Below, in pieces: positions 16,892 through 25,579 of a DNA stretch of 64,000 nt. Every line of letters begins with the position of its first letter. Position 1 is the first letter of the stretch. Under the pieces are notes generated by a model, which was not told the DNA's origin, ran no database searches, and saw only the letters and a list, made by a program, of their open reading frames with translations. Source of the DNA: an uncultured Bacteroidales bacterium (GTDB lineage: Bacteria; Bacteroidota; Bacteroidia; Bacteroidales; Muribaculaceae); assembly GCA_902779125.1 (NCBI GenBank), contig CACZAC010000003.1:82726-146725 (forward strand). Reading direction: 5' to 3'. Position numbers and translations under genes: made by a program.

Positions 16892-18433
16892 TTATTTGGC
16901 GTAGCTCACGGCGCGCGTTTCGCGGATGACGGTGATGCGCACCTGACCAGGATAAGTCATCTCATCCTGAATCTTTTGAGCGATCTCGTTGGACAGTTTC
17001 TCGGTCTCCTCATCAGTGATCTTGTCGGCACCGACGATGACGCGCAACTCACGTCCAGCCTGAATAGCGTAGGTCTTGACCACACCAGGATAAGACAAAG
17101 CCAAGTGTTCCAAATCGTTAAGGCGCTTAATGTAGGCCTCGACTATTTCACGGCGGGCACCGGGACGGGCACCACTGATGGCGTCACACACCTGTACAAT
17201 GGGAGCATAGAGACTGGTTGCCTCTTCCTCATCGTGGTGGGCACCGATAGCATTGCAGATATCGGCTTTCTCCTTGTACTTCTCGGCCAGTTTCATACCC
17301 AACTGAGCATGCGGCAGTTCGGGTTCGTCATCAGGCACTTTGCCTATATCGTGCAGCAGACCTGCGCGACGGGCTTTCTTGGGATTCAATCCCAACTCAC
17401 TTGCCATAATGGCACACAGGTTAGCCGTCTCGCGCGAGTGCTGAAGCAGATTCTGACCATAGCTGGAGCGGTATTTCATCTTGCCGATTAAGCGTATGAG
17501 TTCAGGATGCAGGCCATGGATACCCAGGTCAATCGCAGTGCGCTTTCCTGTCTCGATAACCTCTTCCTCAACCTGGCGTCGCACTTTGGCAACTACCTCC
17601 TCTATACGTGCGGGATGGATACGGCCATCACTCACCAGCTGGTGCAATGCCAGGCGCGCAATCTCGCGGCGCACAGGGTCAAAACCCGAGAGCACAATAG
17701 CTTCAGGCGTATCATCAACAACGATTTCAACGCCGGTTGCAGCCTCCAGGGCGCGGATGTTGCGGCCCTCGCGACCGATAATACGGCCCTTGATTTCATC
17801 ATTATCGATATGGAATACCGTCACTGCATTCTCGATAGCAGTCTCGGTAGCGACGCGCTGGATGGTCTCAATGATGATTCGCTTGGCCTCCTTGTTAGCC
17901 GTCATCTTGGCATCGTCCATAATGTCGTTGATATAGCTGGCAGCATTGGTTTTGGCTTCATCCTTCAAGGACTCGATAAGCTTCTCCTTAGCTTCCTCGG
18001 CCGACAGACCGCTCACGTGCTCGAGTGTATCGCGGACGCTACGTTCCATTTTGTCAACTTCCTTCTTGCGCTCCTCGAGCACAGCCATTTGGTTATCAAC
18101 ATTGAGCTTGAGGTTATCCAATTCATTGCTGCGGCGCTTCAAGTCACCTTGCTGCTGGTTGAGCGACAATTCACGCTGTTTGAGTTTCGCCTCACTGGTC
18201 TGGACTTTGGTCAAACGGTCGTTGGCTTCCTTCTCAGCAGCACTCTTAATCGACATACCGGCCTCTTTGCCTTTCATTACCTCGTTATTCTTGAGTACTT
18301 CGGCCTCAAGACGGGCTTTCTCAATAATTTCGTTGGCGCGTGATTTGGCATTATTTTTAGACAAATACAATGCCAAAGCACATCCAATTGCCATCGCCAG
18401 GATGGCTACAATAACAGTTAGTATAATATTCAT
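16892..18433 (-). CDS. rny: Ribonuclease Y
   Basis: RNase Y is the membrane-anchored endoribonuclease that starts mRNA decay. The start is taken as the ATG at 18433 (513 residues); an upstream TTG would only add eight residues before the membrane anchor. The domains are an N-terminal membrane helix (about 1-22), a long coiled coil (about 25-190, rich in Glu and Lys), a KH domain with [16 protein letters not shown], and an HD hydrolase domain with [10 protein letters not shown] and [10 protein letters not shown]. Length and order match the family. It is followed after 15 bp by ricT and preceded by a structured RNA and zapA. Confidence 0.95.
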   Translation of the reverse strand: MNIILTVIVAILAMAIGCALALYLSKNNAKSRANEIIEKARLEAEVLKNNEVMKGKEAGMSIKSAAEKEANDRLTKVQTSEAKLKQRELSLNQQQGDLKRRSNELDNLKLNVDNQMAVLEERKKEVDKMERSVRDTLEHVSGLSAEEAKEKLIESLKDEAKTNAASYINDIMDDAKMTANKEAKRIIIETIQRVATETAIENAVTVFHIDNDEIKGRIIGREGRNIRALEAATGVEIVVDDTPEAIVLSGFDPVRREIARLALHQLVSDGRIHPARIEEVVAKVRRQVEEEVIETGKRTAIDLGIHGLHPELIRLIGKMKYRSSYGQNLLQHSRETANLCAIMASELGLNPKKARRAGLLHDIGKVPDDEPELPHAQLGMKLAEKYKEKADICNAIGAHHDEEEATSLYAPIVQVCDAISGARPGARREIVEAYIKRLNDLEHLALSYPGVVKTYAIQAGRELRVIVGADKITDEETEKLSNEIAQKIQDEMTYPGQVRITVIRETRAVSYAK

Positions 18434-18463
18434 TATAAACTTATATATATTAAACAAATAGCG

Positions 18464-18648
18464 CCACTCGGGACATCGTCATCAGGCTGATATCCAACCT
18501 AATAAGACATTAGACCCAAAGTGGTGCAGGAACCTAATTTCTTCAACAATATCGTTATCTCGCCGCCTTGAATGTGCAATCCCGCAACTATTGGCCTGTT
18601 AGAGCAGGCCGAGAGTCACCGGGTGGAAGCCACTCACGGGGAGTCACA
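18464..18648 (-). ncRNA. ssrS: Structured non-coding RNA, candidate 6S RNA
   Basis: The 218 bases between zapA and rny contain no credible frame but fold well on the minus strand. A closing helix pairs CCACCCGG (18619-18626) with CCGAGTGG (18464-18471), with one mismatch. A perfect hairpin GGCCTG/CAGGCC spans 18593-18610. An inner helix pairs TGCGGGA (18580-18586) with TTCCTGCA (18525-18532). Two short hairpins sit on the 3' side. A closing stem, wide bubble with small hairpins and a terminal stem is the 6S layout. In E. coli ssrS also lies beside zapA. The identity is inferred from layout and context, not from a covariance search. No -7 element was found, so it may be processed from the zapA transcript. 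Confidence 0.5.
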
Positions 18649-18651
18649 ATT

Positions 18652-18948
18652 TCATTCCTCGTCGCCCAACAGGGTGTCGAGTTGTTTCTCCAAATCAGTC
18701 AGGAAATCATTGACCTGTCGGTTTTCACCGTATGCCTCTAGATAGAGACGTGCAAACTGGAATGCAACTCTAGCAAGCACATCGTCGGATTTCTCGCCAA
18801 AGCGATTCATCCACTTGTGCCACAGCGTGTTAACAAGCTCTTCTGCCTTCCGATAGTTCTCCTCCTCGTCTGGTTTGATACTCAAGGCGATGGGATTTTC
18901 GGCATCGGCAAGTTGAATCCATATTTTAACTTTATTATTGTCGGCCAT
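18652..18948 (-). CDS. zapA: Cell division protein ZapA
   Basis: ZapA bundles FtsZ filaments at the division site. The 98-residue protein has the usual N-terminal beta strands (VKIWIQLADAENPIALSI), the helical segment EENYRKAEELVNTLWHKW, and a C-terminal coiled coil (VAFQFARLYLEAYG to LEKQLDTLLGDEE). It lies 19 bp after a small coiled-coil gene on the same strand, forming a two-gene operon. Confidence 0.88.
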   Translation of the reverse strand: MADNNKVKIWIQLADAENPIALSIKPDEEENYRKAEELVNTLWHKWMNRFGEKSDDVLARVAFQFARLYLEAYGENRQVNDFLTDLEKQLDTLLGDEE

Positions 18949-18967
18949 TACGGTAGAGAGTCACGTG

Positions 18968-19255
18968 TCAAGCGTTCAATTGTTTAATGCATCGGTCAAT
19001 GTCCCGCACCATTTTGGCAACCTGTTTCTTATAGTTAGCAACCGCCTCTGGGTTGCTGGGAACGGAATGCGCTACTCGCAGGAACTCATTGTCAATGCGC
19101 AGCTGGTTCAATTCCTTCTCCAACTTGGCAATTTCAAGACTCTGGCTCTCGATTTTACGCGTCATTTCCTTCCTCTCATTCAGGAGCGTGACATATTTGC
19201 GACGCAGGGTGTCCACCTTGCGCGTCAAGTTTTGCAATCTGTCTTTCAGCTCCAT
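18968..19255 (-). CDS. Small coiled-coil protein upstream of zapA
   Basis: The protein has 95 residues from the ATG at 19255 (MELKDRLQN); an ATG three codons earlier (MPSMELK) is equally possible. The further upstream start would cover the promoter and is unlikely. Almost the whole chain, from about residue 3 to 58, is a heptad coiled coil (LQNLTRKVDTLRRKYVTLL, then LEIAKLEKELNQLRI), followed by a second helix. Small coiled-coil genes are commonly seen before zapA in Bacteroidota. A role like ZapB, which bridges ZapA in proteobacteria, is an inference from size and position only. Confidence 0.8.
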   Translation of the reverse strand: MELKDRLQNLTRKVDTLRRKYVTLLNERKEMTRKIESQSLEIAKLEKELNQLRIDNEFLRVAHSVPSNPEAVANYKKQVAKMVRDIDRCIKQLNA

Positions 19256-19283
19256 CGAAGGCATAGTTGTCCAATTTTCTCTG

Positions 19284-19291
19284 CAAAAGTA
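19284..19291 (-). promoter_or_regulatory. -7 element for the coiled-coil/zapA operon
   Basis: The minus strand reads TACTTTTG, 20-29 bases upstream of the two candidate starts. Its position argues against the longer open frame that begins at 19294. The surrounding gap (19256-19468) shows no other feature. Confidence 0.55.
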
Positions 19292-19468
19292 CAACTATTT
19301 TTGCATTCTTTGCCAAAAGATGACAATTATTTTTTGATTTTTAGGGCACCTTCTTAACATTTTGCTCGATTTGCTGAAAAAAACACTAAAAAAAGTGCAT
19401 CAACAGAAGAAACAAACGGGAAAAACCTTAGAAAACCAGCAAGCATGCAACTCAAAAAGACAGTCAAG

Positions 19469-20734
19469 TCACGTCGTTATCATGCCGGTGTAGAAATGGA
19501 GGGTTTTACTTGTGGTATTGAAGTGATTTTGATTTGGTGCCCACTCGCCCCGTTGAAGCCCAGGAGCGAGTTTGATAGAGCGGCGACCATACATGTTATT
19601 GATACCGTCGATGCTCGTCATCAAGCGACGCAGTTTGCCATGGTCATCGGGGTCAAAGAGATTCAGTTGTATGGCAGTACCTCGCTGAATGTCAAGGGCC
19701 ATAACGCCTGCCTTACGATAACCGAAGCCGTCCTTCCAAATGAAATTCAATGCATTGAGTGCCTGCCGTACTATGGTCATCGTATCACTTGACGGAGTGA
19801 CAAGACGCAATTGGCAGGAGTTGGAATAAAACGGCAAATCCTCTCGGAAATGGTCCCCACGCACATAGGTCATCACACTCCCGGCTACGCTGCCCTCATC
19901 ACGCAACTGGCGAGCTGTGCGCTCGGCAAAACTGACCACCGCATCGGCTATCTCGTCGCGGCTAGTGAGCACTTTGCCAAAAGTGCGTGATGTCATAATC
20001 GTCTTGTGGGCAATGGTGACAGGATTAGCAATCTGGCAGTCATGCCCCATAAGCTCCCGCTGGGTGCGCTCCAAGGTCACCGAATATAACGACCGTACCA
20101 ATGACGGCGGCATTTTCACGAAGTCGGCTGCCGTCTTGATACCACGCGATTGCAGAGAAACCGCCAATCGCCGTCCGATGCCCCAAACATCACCGATGGG
20201 GGTACGCCTCAGGATGATGTCTATCGCTTCGGGCCTCACCAGCCAATAAACGCCATCAGTAATCCTTGGGTCACGTTTGGCGATATGGTTGGCGACCTTG
20301 GCAAGTGTTCGGGAAGGTGCAAAACCGATACTGACTGGGATGCCGACATACTGCCGAATTTTCTTGACAAGTCCCGCCATCACACGATGGCTCGTCTCGA
20401 CATCCTCGTGTGGCAGCCTGAAAAATGCCTCGTCAACCGAATAAATCTGCAGATTATCCACCTCCTCACCCACAAGGCTCATCACGCGGTTGGACAAATC
20501 GCGATACAGGATGTGACGCGCCGACAACTGGATAATCTGGCTAGGGTCAGTGTGTTCCTTGATTTTGAAGGCGGGGCAACCCATCGGGATACCAGCAGCC
20601 TTGGCCTCGTTGCTGCGGGCAATGACGCAGCCGTCGTTGTTGGAAAGCACAACGACCTTCTTTCCGTTGAGTCGCGGGTCAAACAGGCGCTCGCAGGAAA
20701 CGAAGAAGTTATTGCAGTCAACCAGACCGTACAT
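19469..20734 (-). CDS. Y-family DNA polymerase, UmuC type
   Basis: This 421-residue protein is a translesion polymerase of the UmuC/DinB superfamily. The first catalytic motif is MYGLVDCNNFFVSCERLF (D6), and the second is YSVDEAFF near residue 98. The UmuC C-terminal extension is present (SRTFGKVLTSRDEI and RKAGVMALDIQ). The length matches UmuC. No umuD lies next to it, although the two are normally paired. The gene is preceded by a heptamer tandem repeat, and no SOS box is recognisable by eye. Confidence 0.92.
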   Translation of the reverse strand: MYGLVDCNNFFVSCERLFDPRLNGKKVVVLSNNDGCVIARSNEAKAAGIPMGCPAFKIKEHTDPSQIIQLSARHILYRDLSNRVMSLVGEEVDNLQIYSVDEAFFRLPHEDVETSHRVMAGLVKKIRQYVGIPVSIGFAPSRTLAKVANHIAKRDPRITDGVYWLVRPEAIDIILRRTPIGDVWGIGRRLAVSLQSRGIKTAADFVKMPPSLVRSLYSVTLERTQRELMGHDCQIANPVTIAHKTIMTSRTFGKVLTSRDEIADAVVSFAERTARQLRDEGSVAGSVMTYVRGDHFREDLPFYSNSCQLRLVTPSSDTMTIVRQALNALNFIWKDGFGYRKAGVMALDIQRGTAIQLNLFDPDDHGKLRRLMTSIDGINNMYGRRSIKLAPGLQRGEWAPNQNHFNTTSKTLHFYTGMITT

Positions 20735-20738
20735 TTTT

Positions 20739-20773
20739 TAGTTAATAGTTTATAGTTTAAAGTTTATAGTTGG
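20739..20773. repeat. Heptanucleotide tandem repeat, 5 copies
   Basis: Five contiguous 7-base units (tagttaa, tagttta, tagttta, aagttta, tagttgg) lie four bases upstream of the UmuC-type start codon. The position overlaps where a ribosome-binding site and leader would be. Confidence 0.8.
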
Positions 20774-20802
20774 CTTACGCATTCTTTATTCCTCAGTCCT
20801 AA

Positions 20803-22671
20803 CTAACTCTCAGAGAGCTCCAGCCAGCGAAGTTCTTTCTCATCAAGGAAGTCTTTAACCTCTTGGTAGCGGGCGGCTTTGGCAGCCACATCGTCAAGAG
20901 TCTGACCGCTGGCAAACAGGGCGTCTAATTCGGCTTTCTCCTTATTGAGGGCTTCGATGTCAATATTGAGTTGCTCTAATTCGCGCTGTTCCTTATAAGT
21001 GAGCCTTTTCTGTTCGCTGCGATTGGCCCAGGTGTTTTCCTTTGGCTTTGCAACCTCCTGTTCCTTAGCGAGTTGGGCTGCTTCTTGTTCGTGTCGTTGC
21101 TTCCAGGCGCGATACTCGCTGTAATTGCCCGGGAAGTCCTTCACATGACCGTTTCCTGTAAACACAAACGTATGATCCACAGTGCGGTCCATAAAGAAAC
21201 GGTCGTGGCTCACAATGATGACACAGCCATTGAACTGTGACAAGTATTCCTCGAGAATCTCCAGTGTGGAGATGTCAAGGTCATTAGTCGGCTCGTCGAG
21301 GATGAGGAAATTGGGTTTGGTCATCAGCACCATGGCCAAATAGAGCCTGCGTCGCTCGCCACCGCTCAATTTGGCAATGAACTTCTGCTGGTCCTGCGGC
21401 GAGAACAGAAAGTGGTTGAGCCATGCCATGGCTGTGTAATGGTGCTTTTCATCGAAATAGATGTACTCAGCCACATCGCGCACAGCATCAATCACCCGCT
21501 TGCCCTCATCAAAGTGCATACCTTCCTGGCTGTAATGGGCAAACTTCACTGTTTCGCCTATCTCGAAGTACCCGCTGTCAGGCTTGACGATATCGAGCAG
21601 CAGTTTAATGAACGTAGTCTTTCCCACGCCGTTGTCACCAACGATGCCTAGTTTCTCATAACGGGCAAAGGTGTAATTGAAATCGTCAAGAATCACCTTA
21701 TCGCCAAAGCGCTTATTGACATGGTGGGCTGTGAAGATTTTCTTGCCGATGTAGGCGCTTTTGACGTTCAATTCCACCTCGCCGTCATCTCGTCGTTGTT
21801 GTGCTCGTTCCTGCAGGTCATAGAAGGCGTCGATGCGGTACTGCGCTTTGTGGGCGCGCGCCTGCGGTTGACGGCGCATCCAGTCCAACTCGGTGCGCAG
21901 CAGGTTGCGGGCACGTTCCACCTGGGCATTCTGTGCCTCGATGCGTTCGGCACGCTTCTCCAAATAATAGTTATAGTTACCATTGTAGGAGAAGATGCTG
22001 TGCTGGTCCATTTCCAGGATGCGGTTGCAGATGTTGTCCAAGAAGTAGCGGTCGTGGGTCACCATCAGCAGGGTGACACGGCTGCGTTGCAGGTAGTTCT
22101 CCAGCCACTCAATCATGTCGATATCGAGGTGGTTGGTCGGCTCGTCAAGGATGAGCATCTGAGGGTCATCAATGAGCAGGCGGGCCAGCGCTACACGCTT
22201 GACCTGTCCACCGCTCAACTCCTTGACCGGCTGGTTGTAGTCGGTGATTTTGAGTTGGGTGAGAATCTGCTTGAAGCGCTCCTCGTAGTCCCACGCCACA
22301 TTGGCATCCATCGCCTGGATGGCGGCAGTCATCGCATCACTGTCACCCGTGCGCAATGCCTCCTCATAGGCATGAATAGCACCCGAACGCGGGTCCTCGC
22401 CATGCAGGCAGGCATCGAGTACAGTGTGCGCACCGCCCAAGTCAGGCAACTGCGGCAGGTACCCCACCCGCAGGTTGTTGCGGTAGATGACCGTGCCGCT
22501 ATCCTGCGAGGCAATACCTGCCAAGATGTCGAGTAAGGTAGACTTGCCAGTGCCGTTCTTGGCGATAAGCCCGATTTTCTCACCCTCGGCAATACCGAAG
22601 GTCAGATCCTCGAAGAGCACATCGACTCCGAACGCCTTGCTCAACCCCTCTACCTGCAAATAACTCACCAT
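20803..22671 (-). CDS. ABC-F family ATPase (Uup-like)
   Basis: This 622-residue soluble protein has two ABC domains in one chain and no membrane part. The first half has Walker A (GLIAKNGTGKST) and signature LSGGQVKRVALARLL. The second has GIVGDNGVGKTT and LSGGERRRLYLAMVL. A C-terminal coiled coil (about 550-622) marks the Uup-like branch. ABC-F proteins act on ribosomes to rescue or tune translation; Uup is also tied to DNA and ribosome quality. Resistance-type ABC-F proteins also exist, but nothing here indicates antibiotic protection. A near-palindrome lies just upstream. Confidence 0.92.
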   Translation of the reverse strand: MVSYLQVEGLSKAFGVDVLFEDLTFGIAEGEKIGLIAKNGTGKSTLLDILAGIASQDSGTVIYRNNLRVGYLPQLPDLGGAHTVLDACLHGEDPRSGAIHAYEEALRTGDSDAMTAAIQAMDANVAWDYEERFKQILTQLKITDYNQPVKELSGGQVKRVALARLLIDDPQMLILDEPTNHLDIDMIEWLENYLQRSRVTLLMVTHDRYFLDNICNRILEMDQHSIFSYNGNYNYYLEKRAERIEAQNAQVERARNLLRTELDWMRRQPQARAHKAQYRIDAFYDLQERAQQRRDDGEVELNVKSAYIGKKIFTAHHVNKRFGDKVILDDFNYTFARYEKLGIVGDNGVGKTTFIKLLLDIVKPDSGYFEIGETVKFAHYSQEGMHFDEGKRVIDAVRDVAEYIYFDEKHHYTAMAWLNHFLFSPQDQQKFIAKLSGGERRRLYLAMVLMTKPNFLILDEPTNDLDISTLEILEEYLSQFNGCVIIVSHDRFFMDRTVDHTFVFTGNGHVKDFPGNYSEYRAWKQRHEQEAAQLAKEQEVAKPKENTWANRSEQKRLTYKEQRELEQLNIDIEALNKEKAELDALFASGQTLDDVAAKAARYQEVKDFLDEKELRWLELSES

Positions 22672-22689
22672 AACATATATGTTTAGTAT

Positions 22690-22708
22690 GTCGCGATGTC
22701 ATCACGAC
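22690..22708. promoter_or_regulatory. Near-palindrome upstream of the ABC-F gene
   Basis: GTCGCGATG-T-CATCACGAC has 9-base arms with one mismatch, located 19-37 bases upstream of the ABC-F start codon. It could be an operator or a leader hairpin. Confidence 0.4.
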
Positions 22709-22752
22709 AATTATCTGATACCTGATGCCGTGGCAATGCCACAACAATGCTA

Positions 22753-24054
22753 TCAAGAGAAGAACTGTTTCATCACTTTAATCATGTTCACGTGGTCATC
22801 ACATGAACCAGTCTCGCGCACCGAGTGCATAGCCAGCACAGGGTTGCCCACGTCAACGCCCTCGATATCGAGCTGGCCCGTGAGGATGTTGCCCAAGGTC
22901 GAGCCACCAGCCACATCGCTGTGGTTAACGAAGTACTGGAACGGAGCATCAGCGCGTTCACAGAGGCTCCTGAAGATGGCTGCTGAATGGGCATCGCTCA
23001 TGTACTTGCAGTTGGCATTGACCTTGACGCACGGACCGCCACCAAGCGAGGGATGGTTGGTCGGATCATATTTCTCGGCATAGTTGGGATGGAAGGCATG
23101 GGCATTGTCAGCCGAAACCATAAACGAACGGTGAACGGCACGGCCAAAGTCCTCAAAGTCACCACCCAATGCCATCACGAGCCTCAGCAACATGTTGCCC
23201 AGCACAGGCGAGTGAGCACCCTGCTTGGTTCCGCTACCCGTTTCCTCGTTGTCAAAGATGGCTGCCACCAGCGTTGCTTCTTTGTCTTTAGCCTCGGTAA
23301 TGGCGGTGATGGCGGCATGCACCATGCTCAAGTCATCGAGACGCCCAGCCGAGATAAACTCGTTGTTAAGGCCGAACAGGCTTGCCTTGCTCACGTCATA
23401 AAGCATCAAGTCAAAGTCCAGGATATCAGCCACTTCAACCTGCAACTCATCAGCAACAAGATTGAGCAACGTGTTCTGCCACTCCATGTCCTTGTTGATT
23501 TTGGCAAGGATGGGCAGCATGTCCTTCTGCTTCGACAGGTGGTTACCCTCGTTGACAGCACGGTTGAAGTGGATGGCGAGGTGTGAAATGCACATCAGGG
23601 GACGCTCAATCTTCAGGAGCTTAGTCACGGGATGCAGGGCATCCTTGCCCTTGAGAATCACACGGCCAGCCAACGACAAGGGGCGGTCAAACCAGGTATA
23701 GAGAATCGGGCCACCATACACCTCAGTGTTCAGGCGCAGAATACCGCCATCGCCGGGAATTTCGGCAGCAGGCTTGATTCTGAAGCAGGGCGAATCGCTG
23801 TGTGCAGCGATAATCTTGAAACCCGTATCAGCAGGTTTCTTCTTACCGACCTGCACTGCAAAGATGGCGCTGTCATTCTTGGTGAAGAAAAACTTCTCAC
23901 CAGCCTTGGCATCCATCTTGTCGTCGATTTTCTTCTCCTTGAAGCCATTGGCTGTCAAGATTTTCTTCACGGTGTCCACTGCCAGAAAATTGCAAGGACT
24001 GTTATCCAGGAATTCCAGCAACGAAGATACATATTTATCAGCTAACTTACTCAT
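22753..24054 (-). CDS. M18 family aminopeptidase
   Basis: This 433-residue protein is a zinc aminopeptidase of the M18 family (yeast Ape1 / human DNPEP group), probably cytosolic. The metal-binding landmarks are visible: AAHSDSPCFRIKP (first His and Asp), IFDNEETGSGTKQGA (the Glu-Glu pair), FMVSADNAHAFHPNY, and NHSDVAGGSTLGNI (C-terminal His). The family cleaves acidic or neutral N-terminal residues from peptides. The length is typical. It is followed 19 bp upstream on the same strand by the DUF5063 gene. Confidence 0.93.
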   Translation of the reverse strand: MSKLADKYVSSLLEFLDNSPCNFLAVDTVKKILTANGFKEKKIDDKMDAKAGEKFFFTKNDSAIFAVQVGKKKPADTGFKIIAAHSDSPCFRIKPAAEIPGDGGILRLNTEVYGGPILYTWFDRPLSLAGRVILKGKDALHPVTKLLKIERPLMCISHLAIHFNRAVNEGNHLSKQKDMLPILAKINKDMEWQNTLLNLVADELQVEVADILDFDLMLYDVSKASLFGLNNEFISAGRLDDLSMVHAAITAITEAKDKEATLVAAIFDNEETGSGTKQGAHSPVLGNMLLRLVMALGGDFEDFGRAVHRSFMVSADNAHAFHPNYAEKYDPTNHPSLGGGPCVKVNANCKYMSDAHSAAIFRSLCERADAPFQYFVNHSDVAGGSTLGNILTGQLDIEGVDVGNPVLAMHSVRETGSCDDHVNMIKVMKQFFS

Positions 24055-24073
24055 AATTATTTAATTATTAATT

Positions 24074-24574
24074 TTAAATTCCGTAATAAACAGCATTTAA
24101 CGCACGCAGCACGTTGCACAGGGTCTGCCCCCAATAGTTGATGAAATTAACCTTGCACTGGCACAGCATCTCGTGCTGGGTCTCGGTAAGGGCATCCTGA
24201 ACCGAATGAATCAGATTGAAGAATTCCTGATAGAGGTCAGCGAGGTTTTCAGATATCGATGCCGAGATGGGCGTGTCGCTGTATTTCATATCCTCAAGGA
24301 AAACCTCAAGATAGATGTCCTCTTCGGCCATTACCTGAGCCACACGTCCACGCACCAGGTCATACACGTCCTCTTCAAGCGCCGAGTCGATGAATCCTTC
24401 ACTATAGATGTCGTCGTCGATATCAGTGATGGTCATATACAGGCGTGGTAACAGCTTGAGCATCTGTGCGACAAATGCCTCTCGTGACTCACACTCGATG
24501 GCACGCTCCATGGCATGGCAATATTCGTTGGCAAGGGCGATAAACGCCAATTCGTTAGGTGTCAGTTTATCCAT
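24074..24574 (-). CDS. DUF5063 family protein
   Basis: This is an acidic, helical 166-residue protein with no signal or membrane segment. The patterns NELAFIALANEYCHAMERA and LLPRLYMTITDI, and the C-terminal LCQCKVNFINYWGQTLCNVLRAL, match DUF5063 proteins of Bacteroidota, which have no known function. It lies 19 bp before the M18 aminopeptidase gene in the direction of transcription, so the two probably share a transcript. Confidence 0.75.
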   Translation of the reverse strand: MDKLTPNELAFIALANEYCHAMERAIECESREAFVAQMLKLLPRLYMTITDIDDDIYSEGFIDSALEEDVYDLVRGRVAQVMAEEDIYLEVFLEDMKYSDTPISASISENLADLYQEFFNLIHSVQDALTETQHEMLCQCKVNFINYWGQTLCNVLRALNAVYYGI

Positions 24575-24594
24575 TAATTCGTTTTAGTTTAGTG

Positions 24595-24614
24595 GCCGTG
24601 GCTCCCGCCACGGC
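24595..24614. repeat. Perfect GC-rich palindrome between nadD and DUF5063
   Basis: GCCGTGGC and GCCACGGC flank a TCCC loop. No U-run follows on either strand, so it is not a classic terminator. It may be a REP-like element. Confidence 0.6.
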
Positions 24615-24646
24615 ATAGATTAACACTGTCTCTTGTAGAGGCATCA

Positions 24647-25243
24647 TTACCCATCTTTGGGCTCTGATCGATACAGGCCATGCCTTTCAATATATCCCAG
24701 AACTTCGTCGGGGACATGGTAGCGCACACTTTGACCGTTGGCCAGCCTTTCACGAATCTCGGTAGAGGACAGCTCGATGATAGGGGCATCAACCAGTGCT
24801 ACACGGTTCTTCAGGTCGGCAGGAATCGTCACCTTATGGCCTAAACGGGGATAGACGAGCACATGGTACTTGGCAAGTATCTCCTCGCTGTTGCGCCATC
24901 TGCCGAAGAGTTCCCAGTTGTCGGCACCGATGACCAAGGAAAACTCGTCATCGGGGAATTTTTCCTGCAGTGCGTTAAGCGTATCGATGGTGTAAGACGG
25001 TCTAGGCATCGTGAACTCAAAGGCTGACGTTTCCACGCCTTCCATCGGTCGTGACACCATTTCGACCATCCTCAGCCTGTCGGTGTCGGACACCTGACGC
25101 ACCTTATTGACCTTCAGCGGATTTACGGGAGAGACCAAGAACCACAATCGGTCCACCACCCCACTACTGATTATGCGCTGGGCAATGATTGCATGACCGA
25201 TATGTATCGGGTCAAACGACCCGCCAAATAATCCAATCCTCAT
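24647..25243 (-). CDS. nadD: Nicotinate-nucleotide adenylyltransferase NadD
   Basis: NadD makes deamido-NAD from nicotinate mononucleotide and ATP. The 198-residue protein begins with the family signature GLFGGSFDPIHIGHAIIA (nucleotide-binding HxGH motif) and has SSTEIRERLANG near the C-terminus, the ISSTxxR motif. IGADNWELF near residue 110 is also typical. A -7 element lies 79 bases upstream. Confidence 0.94.
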   Translation of the reverse strand: MRIGLFGGSFDPIHIGHAIIAQRIISSGVVDRLWFLVSPVNPLKVNKVRQVSDTDRLRMVEMVSRPMEGVETSAFEFTMPRPSYTIDTLNALQEKFPDDEFSLVIGADNWELFGRWRNSEEILAKYHVLVYPRLGHKVTIPADLKNRVALVDAPIIELSSTEIRERLANGQSVRYHVPDEVLGYIERHGLYRSEPKDG

Positions 25244-25579
25244 GTTCAGTTCATACTGCTATTGCTATCATTATGACTATTCCTGTCATCATGAGAGCGG
25301 TGGTTATTTCATTAGTTACCGCAAAAGTAACATTTTTCATCCACGAGGGCAAATTTTATAGTATATTTTGAAATTCCACCTGTCATATAAATCTATCAGA
25401 AATCAAAAACGCCCGATTTTGTCTCATTTTGATGGAAATAATTACAAAAACAATGATATTCTGTCGTTTTTTGTTGATTTTTTTACTAAAATCTTTCGTA
25501 TTTGTAAATAATATGTATATTTGTAGCGAAAAGTGACAAGTAACTCTATTTTTAACCATTAACATTAAATAACAAGCGA
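25244..25579. promoter_or_regulatory. Divergent promoter region between nadD and the PUL
   Basis: This 336-base AT-rich gap has a minus-strand -7 element TACTTTTG at 25322-25329 for nadD and a plus-strand TATATTTG at 25516-25523, 57 bases before the first susC gene. No credible gene is seen inside. Confidence 0.55.

Noticed and set aside
16025-17491. Plus-strand frame of 488 codons across ricT and rny
   Set aside because: It spans two well-supported genes on the other strand and has no family pattern.
25322-25560. Short minus-strand frame (60 codons) between nadD and susC1
   Set aside because: AT-rich, no start signals, and it overlaps the susC1 promoter.
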